From the NCBI GenBank assembly GCA_023269715.1, contig JAGDVO010000004.1, forward strand, positions 16,077-80,076: a stretch of DNA of 64,000 nt, read 5' to 3'. Origin of the DNA: Thermosulfidibacter sp. Its GTDB lineage: Bacteria > Thermosulfidibacterota > Thermosulfidibacteria > Thermosulfidibacterales > Thermosulfidibacteraceae. Both the position numbers and the translations under genes were made by a program. Each line of letters opens with the position of its first letter. The first letter of the stretch is position 1. The notes beneath the pieces were generated by a model. The model worked only from the letters and a program-made list of their open reading frames with translations, was not told the DNA's origin and did no database searches. Shown here in pieces: positions 11,116-20,067 of this stretch.

Positions 11116-11556
11116 ATAATTGGGGTTATAGGAGCCCATCAGGCAACTACTATTGATCGCAAGTATGCTTATGAGTTTGGTTTGTTGGTTGGTAGGAAGG
11201 GATATACTATTATCTGTGGCGGACTCGGAGGGGTTATGGAGGAAGTTGCAAGGGGGGTAAAGGAAGGTGGAGGTGTAACTATAGGAATAGTTCCTACTTA
11301 TTCTAGATTCGATGCTAATCCTTACATAGATTATTCCATCGCTACTGGTATGGGTCATGCAAGAAACGTCATAATAGTGGCAACAAGTGACGTTATCATT
11401 GCTATAGGTGGTGAATATGGAACCTTAAGTGAGATAGGTTTTGCTCTGAAGATGGGGAAGCCTGTCGTTTCCCTTAGAAGTTGGGATATTCCGGGTGTTC
11501 TTAAGGTAGCTACTCCCTTTGATGCCTTTAAAAAAGTTGAGGAGGTATTAGGATGA
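11116..11556 (+). CDS. TIGR00725/LOG-like Rossmann protein
   Basis: About 146 aa of recognisable protein: GVIGAHQATT at the N-terminus, CGGLGGVMEEVARGVKEGGG in the nucleotide/phosphate-binding loop, and IIAIGGEYGTLSEIGFALKMGKPVV, the LOG-family GGxGT signature. Relatives hydrolyse nucleotide 5'-monophosphates, but TIGR00725 has no established role. The start is unresolved. The conserved part begins one or two codons after the tRNA-Pro gene with ATA (11116) and ATT (11119) and no ATG, GTG or TTG; the only canonical in-frame starts, GTG 11011 and ATG 11017, would be read through the tRNA sequence. I placed the start at 11116 on homology. Confidence 0.75.
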   Translation: MIGVIGAHQATTIDRKYAYEFGLLVGRKGYTIICGGLGGVMEEVARGVKEGGGVTIGIVPTYSRFDANPYIDYSIATGMGHARNVIIVATSDVIIAIGGEYGTLSEIGFALKMGKPVVSLRSWDIPGVLKVATPFDAFKKVEEVLG

Positions 11557-12896
11557 AAAAAATGGTTTCTTTGATTTTTATACTTCTTTCGATTCTTCTC
11601 TTGCTTAATGTTGGAGATTCCTTTTCTGTGCAGACTAAAAAAGGTGATTCCCAAAGTAAGGTAGATACGACTAAGGATTCTACCAAGAAAAGTAAAAAGA
11701 GTACTTCTAAAAAGAAAACTACTTCCAGGAAGACCACTAGAAGAACTAGTACTAAAGAATCTGAAAGGAAATTATGTGATTACAAAGTGGTTAAAGGAGA
11801 TACTCCAGGTAGGGTTGCTGAAAAGTTTGGTATGTCCATAGAGGAACTTAAGAAGGTAAATAACGTGAGGAAAAAAAAATTTGTTCTTGTTGCTGGTAAG
11901 TCTATAAAGGTCTACTGCAAGCAGGAAGAGAAGACTGAAAAGCAGGAGAAAATCGAAAAAGAGGCTAAAACCACTTACTGCTCTTATAAGGTGAAGAAAA
12001 GAGTAGAATCTATAGAGGAAATTTCTAAGAATCTTGGGGTTGATGTAGAAGAGCTTGCAAGGATCAATAAGGTTAAAGAGACAGCTAAATTTAGAAAGGG
12101 TAGGTTAGTTAATGTACCTTGTGAGTATCTCGAAAAATTTAGTGATAAATCCAAAAGGAAAGTGATAGTAGGTAAGGAGAGTACAAAGGAGAGGGAAATA
12201 GTAGAAAAGAGAGAGTTGGAAAGTAAGACAAAGTTATGTGAGTACAAGGTTAAAGAGGGAGATACTCTATACTCTATTTCAAGACTTACGGGTACTACAC
12301 CCGAGAAACTTATAGAGTTAAATTCTATTACCGAGAATAAAATAGTTGTAGGTCAGGTATTGAAAGTTCCTTGTGGGGTAGGTATCCCTTCTAAAGAAGA
12401 GGAAAAACAGGCCAAGCTACAACAGAGGGAAGAATCAGAGAAGGTAATAACAGAAGAAAGGAAAGCATCGAAGGAGAGAGTTTTTAGTAAAGCGACTCCG
12501 GTAAGTGAGAAAAAGATACTTCTACTGAAGAGCTTTTCTGTAAGAAATCATTCCTTTATAAGTCCTATAGGTAAAGAGGTTGATGCAGTTATCGTTAGTA
12601 ACAGGGTTGATATACCGGTGAATAAAGGCGAGAAGATAGTGGCTGTTGCTGATGGTCAGGTCGTATATGCTACTAATAACATAGCAGGAGTCGCTTCGCT
12701 TCTTGTTGTTAAGCACGGTTCTCTCTATTCCGTTTATTCTGGTGAAAATATAGAGTTACGGGTCAAAAACGGAGATAAGGTCAGACAGGGAGATGTGATC
12801 GGAGAAACCAAATCTAGCACCATACTTAGATTTCAGATAAGGGACAAAAAAGAGGCTATAGATCCTGCGCAATATGCTGCTGGTAAGAGGGGGTAG
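11553..12896 (+). CDS. LysM-repeat periplasmic protein with degenerate LytM (M23) domain, NlpD/EnvC-like
   Basis: 447 aa with a signal peptide (residues 1-26), then a Lys/Thr/Ser-rich linker and three LysM-type modules (about 70-112, 138-185, 226-272), each starting with CxYKV and ending with a cysteine. The LysM modules should bind peptidoglycan. The C-terminal domain keeps the LytM fold layout (SPIGKEV ... VADGQVVYA ... VVKHGSLYSVYS ... VKNGDKVRQGDVIGE) but lacks the HxxxD and HxH zinc ligands; the last strand reads LRFQIRD. By analogy with NlpD/EnvC it probably activates amidases rather than cutting wall itself. ATGA overlap with the upstream gene. Confidence 0.85.
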   Translation: MKKMVSLIFILLSILLLLNVGDSFSVQTKKGDSQSKVDTTKDSTKKSKKSTSKKKTTSRKTTRRTSTKESERKLCDYKVVKGDTPGRVAEKFGMSIEELKKVNNVRKKKFVLVAGKSIKVYCKQEEKTEKQEKIEKEAKTTYCSYKVKKRVESIEEISKNLGVDVEELARINKVKETAKFRKGRLVNVPCEYLEKFSDKSKRKVIVGKESTKEREIVEKRELESKTKLCEYKVKEGDTLYSISRLTGTTPEKLIELNSITENKIVVGQVLKVPCGVGIPSKEEEKQAKLQQREESEKVITEERKASKERVFSKATPVSEKKILLLKSFSVRNHSFISPIGKEVDAVIVSNRVDIPVNKGEKIVAVADGQVVYATNNIAGVASLLVVKHGSLYSVYSGENIELRVKNGDKVRQGDVIGETKSSTILRFQIRDKKEAIDPAQYAAGKRG

Positions 12897-12899
12897 CTT

Positions 12900-14219
12900 A
12901 TGAGAATAGCTGTGATTGGGGCTGGTTATGTTGGTGCTGTGACGGCAACTTGTTTTGCTGAGTTTGGTAATGAGGTAGTTTGTGTTGATAAGATGGAGGA
13001 AAAAGTAAAGGCTTTTTCTCAAGGAGAACCTCCTTTTTTTGAGCCGGGTCTGAAAGAGTTACTTGTGAGTAATCTGAAACAAAAGAGGCTATTTTTTACG
13101 ACTGATATTGATACTGCTATTCGTGATGCTCTGGTGGTTTTTTTGGCTGTAGGAACTCCACCAAGGGGTGATGGTTCTACGGATATATCTTCTATCATAG
13201 AGGTTGCTAAAATTATAGCCAGAAATTTGGATGGTTATAAGGTTATTGTTACGAAAAGTACTGTTCCAGTTGGTACTACCTATCTTATTAGAGATATCAT
13301 AGAAGAAAACAAAAAAATTGGAGTTTCTTTTGATGTTGCCTCTAATCCTGAGTTTTTGAGGGAGGGTTCTGCTATTTACGACTTTATGCATCCTGATAGG
13401 GTTGTTATAGGTGCAGAAAGTGATAGCGCTATTGCTATTTTGAAGGATCTTTATAGACCGATATACCTCAGGGATACCCCCTTCGTCTTTACAGATATAA
13501 AGACGGCAGAGTTGATCAAATATGTTTGTAATTCCTTCTTAGCTATGAAAATTTCTTTTATAAATGAGGTTGCAAATATATGCGATATTGTTGGTTCTGA
13601 TATACATGTTGTAGCTAGAGCTATGGGACTTGATAACAGAATAGGCCCTAAATTTCTCCATCCCGGTCCCGGTTTTGGTGGTTCTTGTCTACCCAAGGAT
13701 ACTCTAGCAATGGTAAAAATTGCCGAAAATATAGGTTATGATTTTAAACTTGTTAAAGCTACGATCGAAGTTAATAATTTACAGAAGGAAAGAGCTGTAA
13801 GTAAAATTGTCGAAGTAATGGAAGGGGATGTTAGGGGAAAGGTCATAGCCCTATGGGGTTTATCCTTTAAACCGAATACTGATGATATAAGGGAGTCTCC
13901 AGCGGTATACATAGCTAAGAGACTGATAGAGCTTGGTGCTGTAGTTAAGGCTTATGATCCTGCTGCTTTAGAGAATGCGGTTTCGGAAATAGATAATCCG
14001 AACTTCATTCCTATGGAAGATATGTACGATGTTTTAAAAGGTAGTGATTGTCTTGTTATTGCTACAGAATGGAGCCAGTTTAGAAATGCCGATATTGAGA
14101 GAATTAAAGGTCTTCTGAAGAAACCCATCGTAGTTGATTTAAGAAACGTTTATGAACCGGAAAATATGAAAAAGATGGGTTTCATCTATAGAGGAATGGG
14201 AAGGTCTTTAAAGGAGTAG
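12900..14219 (+). CDS. ugd: UDP-glucose 6-dehydrogenase
   Basis: 439 aa. N-terminal Rossmann GxGYVG (VIGAGYVGAVTATCFAE), central helical domain, catalytic cysteine in GFGGSCLPKDTLA, and C-terminal UDP-binding domain with WGLSFKPNTDDIRESPA. Oxidises UDP-glucose to UDP-glucuronate for surface polysaccharide. A GDP-mannose or UDP-ManNAc dehydrogenase is less likely given the length and the FKPNTDDIRESP motif. It starts 3 bases after the LysM gene. Confidence 0.93.
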   Translation: MRIAVIGAGYVGAVTATCFAEFGNEVVCVDKMEEKVKAFSQGEPPFFEPGLKELLVSNLKQKRLFFTTDIDTAIRDALVVFLAVGTPPRGDGSTDISSIIEVAKIIARNLDGYKVIVTKSTVPVGTTYLIRDIIEENKKIGVSFDVASNPEFLREGSAIYDFMHPDRVVIGAESDSAIAILKDLYRPIYLRDTPFVFTDIKTAELIKYVCNSFLAMKISFINEVANICDIVGSDIHVVARAMGLDNRIGPKFLHPGPGFGGSCLPKDTLAMVKIAENIGYDFKLVKATIEVNNLQKERAVSKIVEVMEGDVRGKVIALWGLSFKPNTDDIRESPAVYIAKRLIELGAVVKAYDPAALENAVSEIDNPNFIPMEDMYDVLKGSDCLVIATEWSQFRNADIERIKGLLKKPIVVDLRNVYEPENMKKMGFIYRGMGRSLKE

Positions 14220-14222
14220 GAG

Positions 14223-14528
14223 ATGTATGTATTAAGTTATTTTATAGGCGGAGTAGCCAAAATTATCTCTTTTTTACTTAATCTCTATACTTGGATAATC
14301 ATTATCAGGGTGATCCTTTCTTGGATCGGTATTGATCCTTGGCATCCTCATCCTTTTGTGAGGTTTGTATATGCTGTTACGGAGCCTGTCTTGAGGCCCG
14401 TTAGAAGACTAATAAAGCCTATAGGTTATTTGGATCTATCGCCACTGATTGTTCTGATTTTGATTTATTTTTTACAGCTTTGGCTTGTCCCGGTTTTGAT
14501 GCGTCTTAGTATAGAACTAAGTAGCTAG
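14223..14528 (+). CDS. YggT family membrane protein
   Basis: 101 aa with two YggT hydrophobic segments. The family motif appears as ILSWIGIDPWHPHPFVRFVYAVTEPVLRPVRRLIKP between them. YggT proteins are linked to osmotic and potassium stress tolerance and to chloroplast/cyanobacterial nucleoid or division functions; the mechanism is not settled. It is followed closely by DUF167, a common pairing. Confidence 0.9.
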   Translation: MYVLSYFIGGVAKIISFLLNLYTWIIIIRVILSWIGIDPWHPHPFVRFVYAVTEPVLRPVRRLIKPIGYLDLSPLIVLILIYFLQLWLVPVLMRLSIELSS

Positions 14529-14541
14529 ATTTTATGCGGGT

Positions 14542-14817
14542 ATGAAAGATAGTATTCTGATAAATTGCAAAGTTACAGCAGGTTCTAAAAGGAGAGATTT
14601 AAGTATAGAAAAGGATCTATTAAAGGTATGGGTTTGTGCCTGTAGAGAAAAGGGTAAAGCAAACAAGGAATTAGTTGAGTTTCTCTCAGAGGTTATTGAG
14701 GTATCAAAGAGCGATATAGAGATAGTAAAGGGTGAATGGGGAACGTTGAAGACTGTGAAAATCAGGGGTGTAAGTTTGGAGGAATTTAAAGAGAGGGTCA
14801 GGTCGTGGAAGAGATAA
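14542..14817 (+). CDS. DUF167 (YggU) family protein
   Basis: 91 aa, matching the compact DUF167 fold: VTAGSKRRD near the N-terminus, LKVWVCACREKGKANKELVEFLSEVIEVSKSDIEIVKGE in the middle. No biochemical function is established. It overlaps the start of mtnA by 13 bases, and the gene order yggT-yggU is conserved in many bacteria. Confidence 0.88.
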   Translation: MKDSILINCKVTAGSKRRDLSIEKDLLKVWVCACREKGKANKELVEFLSEVIEVSKSDIEIVKGEWGTLKTVKIRGVSLEEFKERVRSWKR

Positions 14818-15851
14818 GGGCTGTGAGACTGACTGAGGAAGATGAGCTCTTTATATTGGATCAGAGGAAACTACCACAGGAAGAAGTATATATTGTGACT
14901 AGGGATTATAGAGAAGTCATATACGCTATAAGGACTTTAGCTGTAAGAGGCGCTCCGCTTATAGGTATAGCTGCTGGCTATGGTGTTTATCTTGCTATTA
15001 AAGAGCTGGGTGATAATATTTCTTTTGACGATTTCTATAGGAGTTTTACAAGAGTGAAGGAAGAGTTTGCTAATTCGCGTCCTACTGCAAAAAATCTATT
15101 TTTCGTTCTTGATTTGGTAGATAGGCTCATTATGGAAAACAGGATTTTACCTGTACGTAAACTCAAGAGCAAAATCAGGGCCTTTGTGATGAAAATAGAG
15201 GAAAAAGAGAAAGAAGCTTCTTTTAGAATTTCAGAGTTTGGTTCTAGACTTATAAATAAAAAATCCAGGATTCTTACACATTGTAATACGGGTTCGCTTG
15301 CTACCAGTGGTTTGGGTACCGCTCTCGGAATAATAAAGATGGCTTGGAAGAGTGGTCTTGTGGATATGGTTTTTGTTGACGAGACAAGACCACTTCTACA
15401 GGGTGCAAGGTTAACTAGCTGGGAGCTTGAAAAATTGGGTATACCTTATAGAATAGTTACGGACAACATGGTAGGATATCTAATGTCGAAAGGGCTGGTT
15501 GACTATGTTATTGTTGGAGCCGATAGGATAACGAAAAGGGGTGATGTTGCCAATAAAATTGGAACCTATGTTTTAGCTGTTCTCTGTAACTACCATTCTA
15601 TACCCTTTATAGTTGCTGCTCCTACTAGCACCTTTGATTTTTCTATAGAAAAAGGTGAGGATATAGTTATAGAACATAGGAATGAAGAAGAAATACTTAG
15701 TTTAGCTGGCTGTAGGATCGCCCCATCAGGAGCTAGAGCTATGAACCCTGCATTTGACGTTACTCCTAGTAGGCTTGTTAGTTTTATAGTTACCGAAAAG
15801 GGAGTGTTAGAACCACCGTTTGAAGAGAATATAGAAAGGCTTGTGTTATGA
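14805..15851 (+). CDS. mtnA: S-methyl-5-thioribose-1-phosphate isomerase
   Basis: 348 aa, GTG start. eIF2B-like fold with RGAPLIGIAAGYG, HCNTGSLATSGLGTALG, VFVDETRPLLQGARLTSWEL, and the distal VGADRITKRGDVANKIGTY. These are the MtnA rather than the ribose-1,5-bisphosphate isomerase signatures. It acts in methionine salvage; in anaerobes MtnA may also serve 5-deoxyribose or methylthio-alkane pathways. ATGA overlap with the ROK gene. Confidence 0.92.
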   Translation: MEEIRAVRLTEEDELFILDQRKLPQEEVYIVTRDYREVIYAIRTLAVRGAPLIGIAAGYGVYLAIKELGDNISFDDFYRSFTRVKEEFANSRPTAKNLFFVLDLVDRLIMENRILPVRKLKSKIRAFVMKIEEKEKEASFRISEFGSRLINKKSRILTHCNTGSLATSGLGTALGIIKMAWKSGLVDMVFVDETRPLLQGARLTSWELEKLGIPYRIVTDNMVGYLMSKGLVDYVIVGADRITKRGDVANKIGTYVLAVLCNYHSIPFIVAAPTSTFDFSIEKGEDIVIEHRNEEEILSLAGCRIAPSGARAMNPAFDVTPSRLVSFIVTEKGVLEPPFEENIERLVL

Positions 15852-16783
15852 ATTACCTTTCCATTGATTTTGGTGGCACTTATATAAAATACGGTGTTAT
15901 AAATGAGAAGGAAAAGGTAGTTTACTTTAATAAAGTTAAAACTTTTTCCCACTGTGGACCTAATTTTGTATTGGCAAGACTACTAGATATAATATTTAAA
16001 ATGATATCCGATTTTGATGTGCTAGCTGTGAGTATAGCTGTAGCCTCGCCTGTTGATCCTGAAAAGGGGATATTGTATAATCCTCCCAACCTTCCTGGTT
16101 TTGAGGTATTTGATCTGGGTAAATATATTCGCGAAAGGGTTCCTGTTCCTGTTTTTATAGATAACGATGCAAATCTATACGCTCTAGGTGAATACTTTAA
16201 GGGAGCGGGAGAGGGTTCGAAGGTTATGGTAGCTTTGACTTTAGGCACAGGTGTTGGCGGTGGGATTGTGTTCGATGGGAATCTGTGGTACGGAGCTCAC
16301 GGTTTCGGGGGTGAGCTAGGTCACATCACTATAGATCCGAGTGGACCCCTTTGTAATTGTGGAAATAGAGGTTGTTTGGAAGCCCTTGCTTCAAGTACTT
16401 TTTTGATAGGGTTTGTAAAAAGGAGATTGGCTGAGGGTGAAGCATCTTTGTTAGCTTCCTTTAGGGATAGTTTGACAGGAGAAGTTATCTATAACAAGGC
16501 TAAAGAGGGTGATTTTTTAGCTAAAGAGGCTTTTAGGAGGCTTGGGAAGAATCTGGGTATAGGTTTGGCTTCAATAGCCAATATATTTGATCCTGATGTT
16601 ATCGTTGTAGGGGGTGGTCTGAGTGGATCTAGGGAGTTTTTTGCTGAAGAAATGATGGAGGAATTTAATAGGAGGGCTCTTTTATCTACAAAAGATTTTT
16701 GTAAAATAAAGTTTTCGGAGCTTGGTGATCTATCCGCCATATGGGGTGGATACTTTAGAATCATACAAAATATCAGGAGGTAG
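15848..16783 (+). CDS. ROK-family sugar kinase, probable glucokinase
   Basis: 311 aa. N-terminal phosphate-binding DFGGTYIKYGV, catalytic aspartate in VFIDNDANLYALGEY, ATP-site TLGTGVGGGIV, the ROK signature through GGELGHITID, and the zinc-binding CNCGNRGCLEAL. No HTH domain is present, so it is a kinase and not a ROK repressor. Together with the adjacent class V FBPase it suggests hexose phosphate metabolism in this operon. The exact sugar cannot be read from the sequence. Confidence 0.88.
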   Translation: MNYLSIDFGGTYIKYGVINEKEKVVYFNKVKTFSHCGPNFVLARLLDIIFKMISDFDVLAVSIAVASPVDPEKGILYNPPNLPGFEVFDLGKYIRERVPVPVFIDNDANLYALGEYFKGAGEGSKVMVALTLGTGVGGGIVFDGNLWYGAHGFGGELGHITIDPSGPLCNCGNRGCLEALASSTFLIGFVKRRLAEGEASLLASFRDSLTGEVIYNKAKEGDFLAKEAFRRLGKNLGIGLASIANIFDPDVIVVGGGLSGSREFFAEEMMEEFNRRALLSTKDFCKIKFSELGDLSAIWGGYFRIIQNIRR

Positions 16784-16787
16784 AGGA

Positions 16788-17888
16788 ATGAGGGTGACGG
16801 TGAGCGTTCTCAAGGCTGATGTTGGTGGTTTTGTCGGTCATAGTAATATGCATCCTAGGCTTGTTGAAATAGCGAGGGAAAGTTTGGATGCAGCTAAGAT
16901 TGATGGTAAGATCATCGATTATTACGTTGCCTATTGTGGTGATGACCTCAATCTTATAGTTACTCATACTAAGGGTGAGGATAGTCCGGAGATTCACAAG
17001 CTTGCATGGGACGTGTTTTTGAGATGTACCGAAGCTGCTAAGAAACTCAAGCTCTATGGCGCAGGTCAGGATCTTCTTTCGGATGCCTTTAGTGGCAACT
17101 TGAAAGGTATGGGACCTGGCTATGCTGAAATGGAACTTGAAGAGAGGAAAAGTGAGCCAATAATAATATTTATGGCCGATAAAACTTCACCTGGTGCCTG
17201 GAATTTACCACTTTATAAGATATTTGCTGATCCCTTTAATACCCCTGGATTGGTTATAGATCCTTCTATGCACGATGGGTTTGTTTTTGAAGTTATGGAT
17301 GTGGTGGACAATAAAGTGGCGCTTCTTTCTACCCCTGAAGAGTCCTATGATTTGCTGGTTTTGATAGGTGCCTCTTCAAGGTATATGGTAAGATCTGTGT
17401 ATCGTAAAAGTGATGGAGCTATTGCAGCTAAAGCATCAGTTCAAAGACTGAACTTCATGGCTGGTAGGTACGTAGGTAAAGATGATCCTGTGTTGGTAGT
17501 TAGATGCCAGTCAGGTTTTCCTGCTGTTGGTGAAGTGCTAGAGGCTTTTGCATTCCCGCATCTAGTTGAAGGTTGGATGAGAGGGTCCCATAACGGGCCT
17601 CTTATGCCGGTTGCCTTTGAGGATGCTACACCGGCGAGATTTGACGGTCCTCCGAGAGTCATTGCTGCAGGATTTCAGCTTTCCGATGGGCAACTGATAG
17701 GTCCTGTTGATCTATTTAGGGATAGGTCCTTTGATTACACCAGGGTAAAGGCTTTAGAGATAACGGATTATATGAGAAGGCACGGTCCATTTGAACCTCA
17801 TAGGTTGCACCTAGAAGAAATGGAATATACCACCTTGCCGGATGTGCTTAAGAAGTTAGGATCTAGATTCAAGGATGCAGAGGATTGA
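16788..17888 (+). CDS. fbp: Fructose-1,6-bisphosphate aldolase/phosphatase, class V
   Basis: 366 aa from the ATG at 16788, which has AGGAGG six bases upstream. The N-terminus reads VSVLKADVGGFVGHSNMHP, the metal-site layout of archaeal-type FBPA/P. Other blocks include GAGQDLLSDAFSGNLKGMGPG, ADKTSPGAWNLPLYKIFADPFNTPGLVIDP and DDPVLVVRCQSGFPAVGE. This bifunctional enzyme joins triose phosphates and hydrolyses FBP in one protein, giving one-way gluconeogenesis. It is typical of archaea and deep-branching or thermophilic autotrophic bacteria. ATGA-type overlap with ftsK. Confidence 0.93.
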   Translation: MRVTVSVLKADVGGFVGHSNMHPRLVEIARESLDAAKIDGKIIDYYVAYCGDDLNLIVTHTKGEDSPEIHKLAWDVFLRCTEAAKKLKLYGAGQDLLSDAFSGNLKGMGPGYAEMELEERKSEPIIIFMADKTSPGAWNLPLYKIFADPFNTPGLVIDPSMHDGFVFEVMDVVDNKVALLSTPEESYDLLVLIGASSRYMVRSVYRKSDGAIAAKASVQRLNFMAGRYVGKDDPVLVVRCQSGFPAVGEVLEAFAFPHLVEGWMRGSHNGPLMPVAFEDATPARFDGPPRVIAAGFQLSDGQLIGPVDLFRDRSFDYTRVKALEITDYMRRHGPFEPHRLHLEEMEYTTLPDVLKKLGSRFKDAED

Positions 17889-20047
17889 TGTACGATAGAC
17901 TGAAAAAGGCATACGCTACACTATTATTATCGCTTTCCTTTTATCTCGTTTTGAGCTTACTTTTTACAGTTAAACCGGAATATTCCCAATACGTGGGAAC
18001 TTTTGGTGTAAGATACGGGGAGGAAAGCTGGAAGAATTTTGGAGTTTTAAGTTTCCTCTTTCCCTCTTTTATATTTATAGGTGGGTTAGCTTTTGTTTAT
18101 AGGGATAGAAAAAAACTGTTGATGATTCTTGTACACACCGTTATAACGATTTTCCTGCTAGAGCTTTTCTTTAGTGTGTTTTTGAATGGTTTTCTTGCGG
18201 GTACCCTTGGTAAAGTTATAAATGGAGTTTTGAACAGTTTTCTCGGTAGAATAGGGTCTTATTTTGTCGTTATCACGTTGATTGTTATATATCTACTCTT
18301 TTTAGAATTTGAAAGTGTCTTTTACAGACTCCTTGGAGTGAGGGAAAAGTTTAAAATAGAGGAAGAGGACTCCCATGACTTTAATGAAGAGCTTAGCGAG
18401 GAAAAGGGTGAGTCTGTGAAGAAGGTAGAATCTGAAAATGTATCCGAGATTAAAAGATCAGCTATCGATAAAGTTGAGGATGAAGAAGAGAAAATTGATT
18501 TGGAAAAGAAGGAAGGATCAACGGGTATAAAGATAGTAGAAGGAGAGGGAGATTTAAAGGGACTTTCTGGAAATTACACAGGTGTTGCTGTAGATGAACC
18601 ATTAGAGGAGGATGAGGAGGAAAGTGTTGAAGTAGCTAGATTTTTTGTAAGGGAGTATAAGCTTCCTCCAGTAGATCTTGTGAAGCCGCCTAATAAGTCG
18701 AAGAGTAAGATAGATAGGAGACAGTTGGAACAGAAAGCTCAAGTCTTGGAAGAGAAACTCAGGGATTTTGGTGTATCCGGTAGGATTGTGAGTATCCATT
18801 ATGGACCTGTCGTTAGTATGTTTGAATTTAAGCCTGCTCCTGGCGTGAAGATAAGTAAGTTATTGAATTTACAGGATGATATAGCCGTTGCTATGAAGGC
18901 TGGAACTGTGAGGGTCGTTGCTCCCATCCCTGGGAGAGATACTGTTGGTATAGAGCTACCTAACGATGAGAGGGAGGATGTTCTGTTTTCTGAAATAGTG
19001 GATTCTGATGTCTTTAAAGAATCTATGTCTCCCCTTACCCTTATACTAGGTAAGGACATATTTGGTAAGCCTTTTGTCACCGATCTCAGGAAGATGCCTC
19101 ATCTTCTTGTTGCTGGTGCCACAGGTTCTGGTAAAAGTGTAGGCCTGAACGCCATGATATGTAGTATTCTGTACAAGGCTACTCCTGATGAGGTTAAGTT
19201 TATACTTGTCGATCCTAAGATGTTAGAGTTTTCGGTTTATAATGGTATTCCCCATTTGATTACCCCTGTGATTACGGATCCCAAAAAGGCTGCTACCGCT
19301 CTCTCTTGGGCGACAAATGAGATGGAAAGAAGGTACAGTATCCTCACCGAAGTTGGTGTTCGTAATATCGAAAAGTATAACATGAAGGCGAAGGAAAAGT
19401 TGCCGTATATCGTAATTGTTGTTGACGAGTTTGCTGATCTGATGATGGTTGCTGGAAGAGAAGTTGAACTTTATATTGCAAGACTTGCCCAGAAGGCCAG
19501 AGCTTCTGGTATTCACCTTATAATTGCCACGCAGAGACCATCCGTTGATGTTATCACTGGACTTATAAAGGCTAATTTCCCATGCAGAATTGCTTTCAAG
19601 GTAAGTTCAAGAGTTGATTCTAGAACTGTACTAGATGTTATGGGTGCTGAGAAATTGCTTGGTAATGGAGATATGCTTTTTATGCCTCCTGGTAGAACTG
19701 ATCTCATAAGGCTGCACGGTGCCTATATATCCGATGGTGAGATAGAGAGAATAGTTGAGTGGTGGAAGGCGCAAGGTGAGCCGGAGTATAAAGTAGAAGA
19801 GATATTTGAAAAACCTGTTGTGAATGGTGTGGATGATAGGGGTAGCGATTATGATGAACTTTACGATGAAGCAGTAAATTTTGTAATGTCTCTTGGTTAT
19901 GCCTCTGCGAGTATGCTACAGAGACACTTCAAAATAGGTTATAACAGAGCAGCTAGATTGATAGAGATGATGGAAAAAGAGGGAATAGTAGGACCTGCTC
20001 AGGGTGCAAAACCCCGTGAAGTTCTAAAGAGAATAAGAGACGATTAA
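17888..20047 (+). CDS. ftsK: DNA translocase FtsK
   Basis: 719 aa from ATG 17888 (a TTG lies one codon upstream). Four predicted membrane segments in the first ~150 residues, then an acidic linker (~160-255), then the FtsK alpha-beta motor with Walker A GATGSGKSVGLN, Walker B IVIVVDEFADLMM and RASGIHLIIATQRPSVDVITG. The C-terminal gamma winged helix (ASASMLQRHFKIGYNRAARLIEMMEKEGIVGPAQG) recognises KOPS-like polarity sites. Drives chromosome dimer resolution at the septum. Confidence 0.96.
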   Translation: MYDRLKKAYATLLLSLSFYLVLSLLFTVKPEYSQYVGTFGVRYGEESWKNFGVLSFLFPSFIFIGGLAFVYRDRKKLLMILVHTVITIFLLELFFSVFLNGFLAGTLGKVINGVLNSFLGRIGSYFVVITLIVIYLLFLEFESVFYRLLGVREKFKIEEEDSHDFNEELSEEKGESVKKVESENVSEIKRSAIDKVEDEEEKIDLEKKEGSTGIKIVEGEGDLKGLSGNYTGVAVDEPLEEDEEESVEVARFFVREYKLPPVDLVKPPNKSKSKIDRRQLEQKAQVLEEKLRDFGVSGRIVSIHYGPVVSMFEFKPAPGVKISKLLNLQDDIAVAMKAGTVRVVAPIPGRDTVGIELPNDEREDVLFSEIVDSDVFKESMSPLTLILGKDIFGKPFVTDLRKMPHLLVAGATGSGKSVGLNAMICSILYKATPDEVKFILVDPKMLEFSVYNGIPHLITPVITDPKKAATALSWATNEMERRYSILTEVGVRNIEKYNMKAKEKLPYIVIVVDEFADLMMVAGREVELYIARLAQKARASGIHLIIATQRPSVDVITGLIKANFPCRIAFKVSSRVDSRTVLDVMGAEKLLGNGDMLFMPPGRTDLIRLHGAYISDGEIERIVEWWKAQGEPEYKVEEIFEKPVVNGVDDRGSDYDELYDEAVNFVMSLGYASASMLQRHFKIGYNRAARLIEMMEKEGIVGPAQGAKPREVLKRIRDD

Positions 20048-20067
20048 GTTTTCCTTTGCTATTTTCA

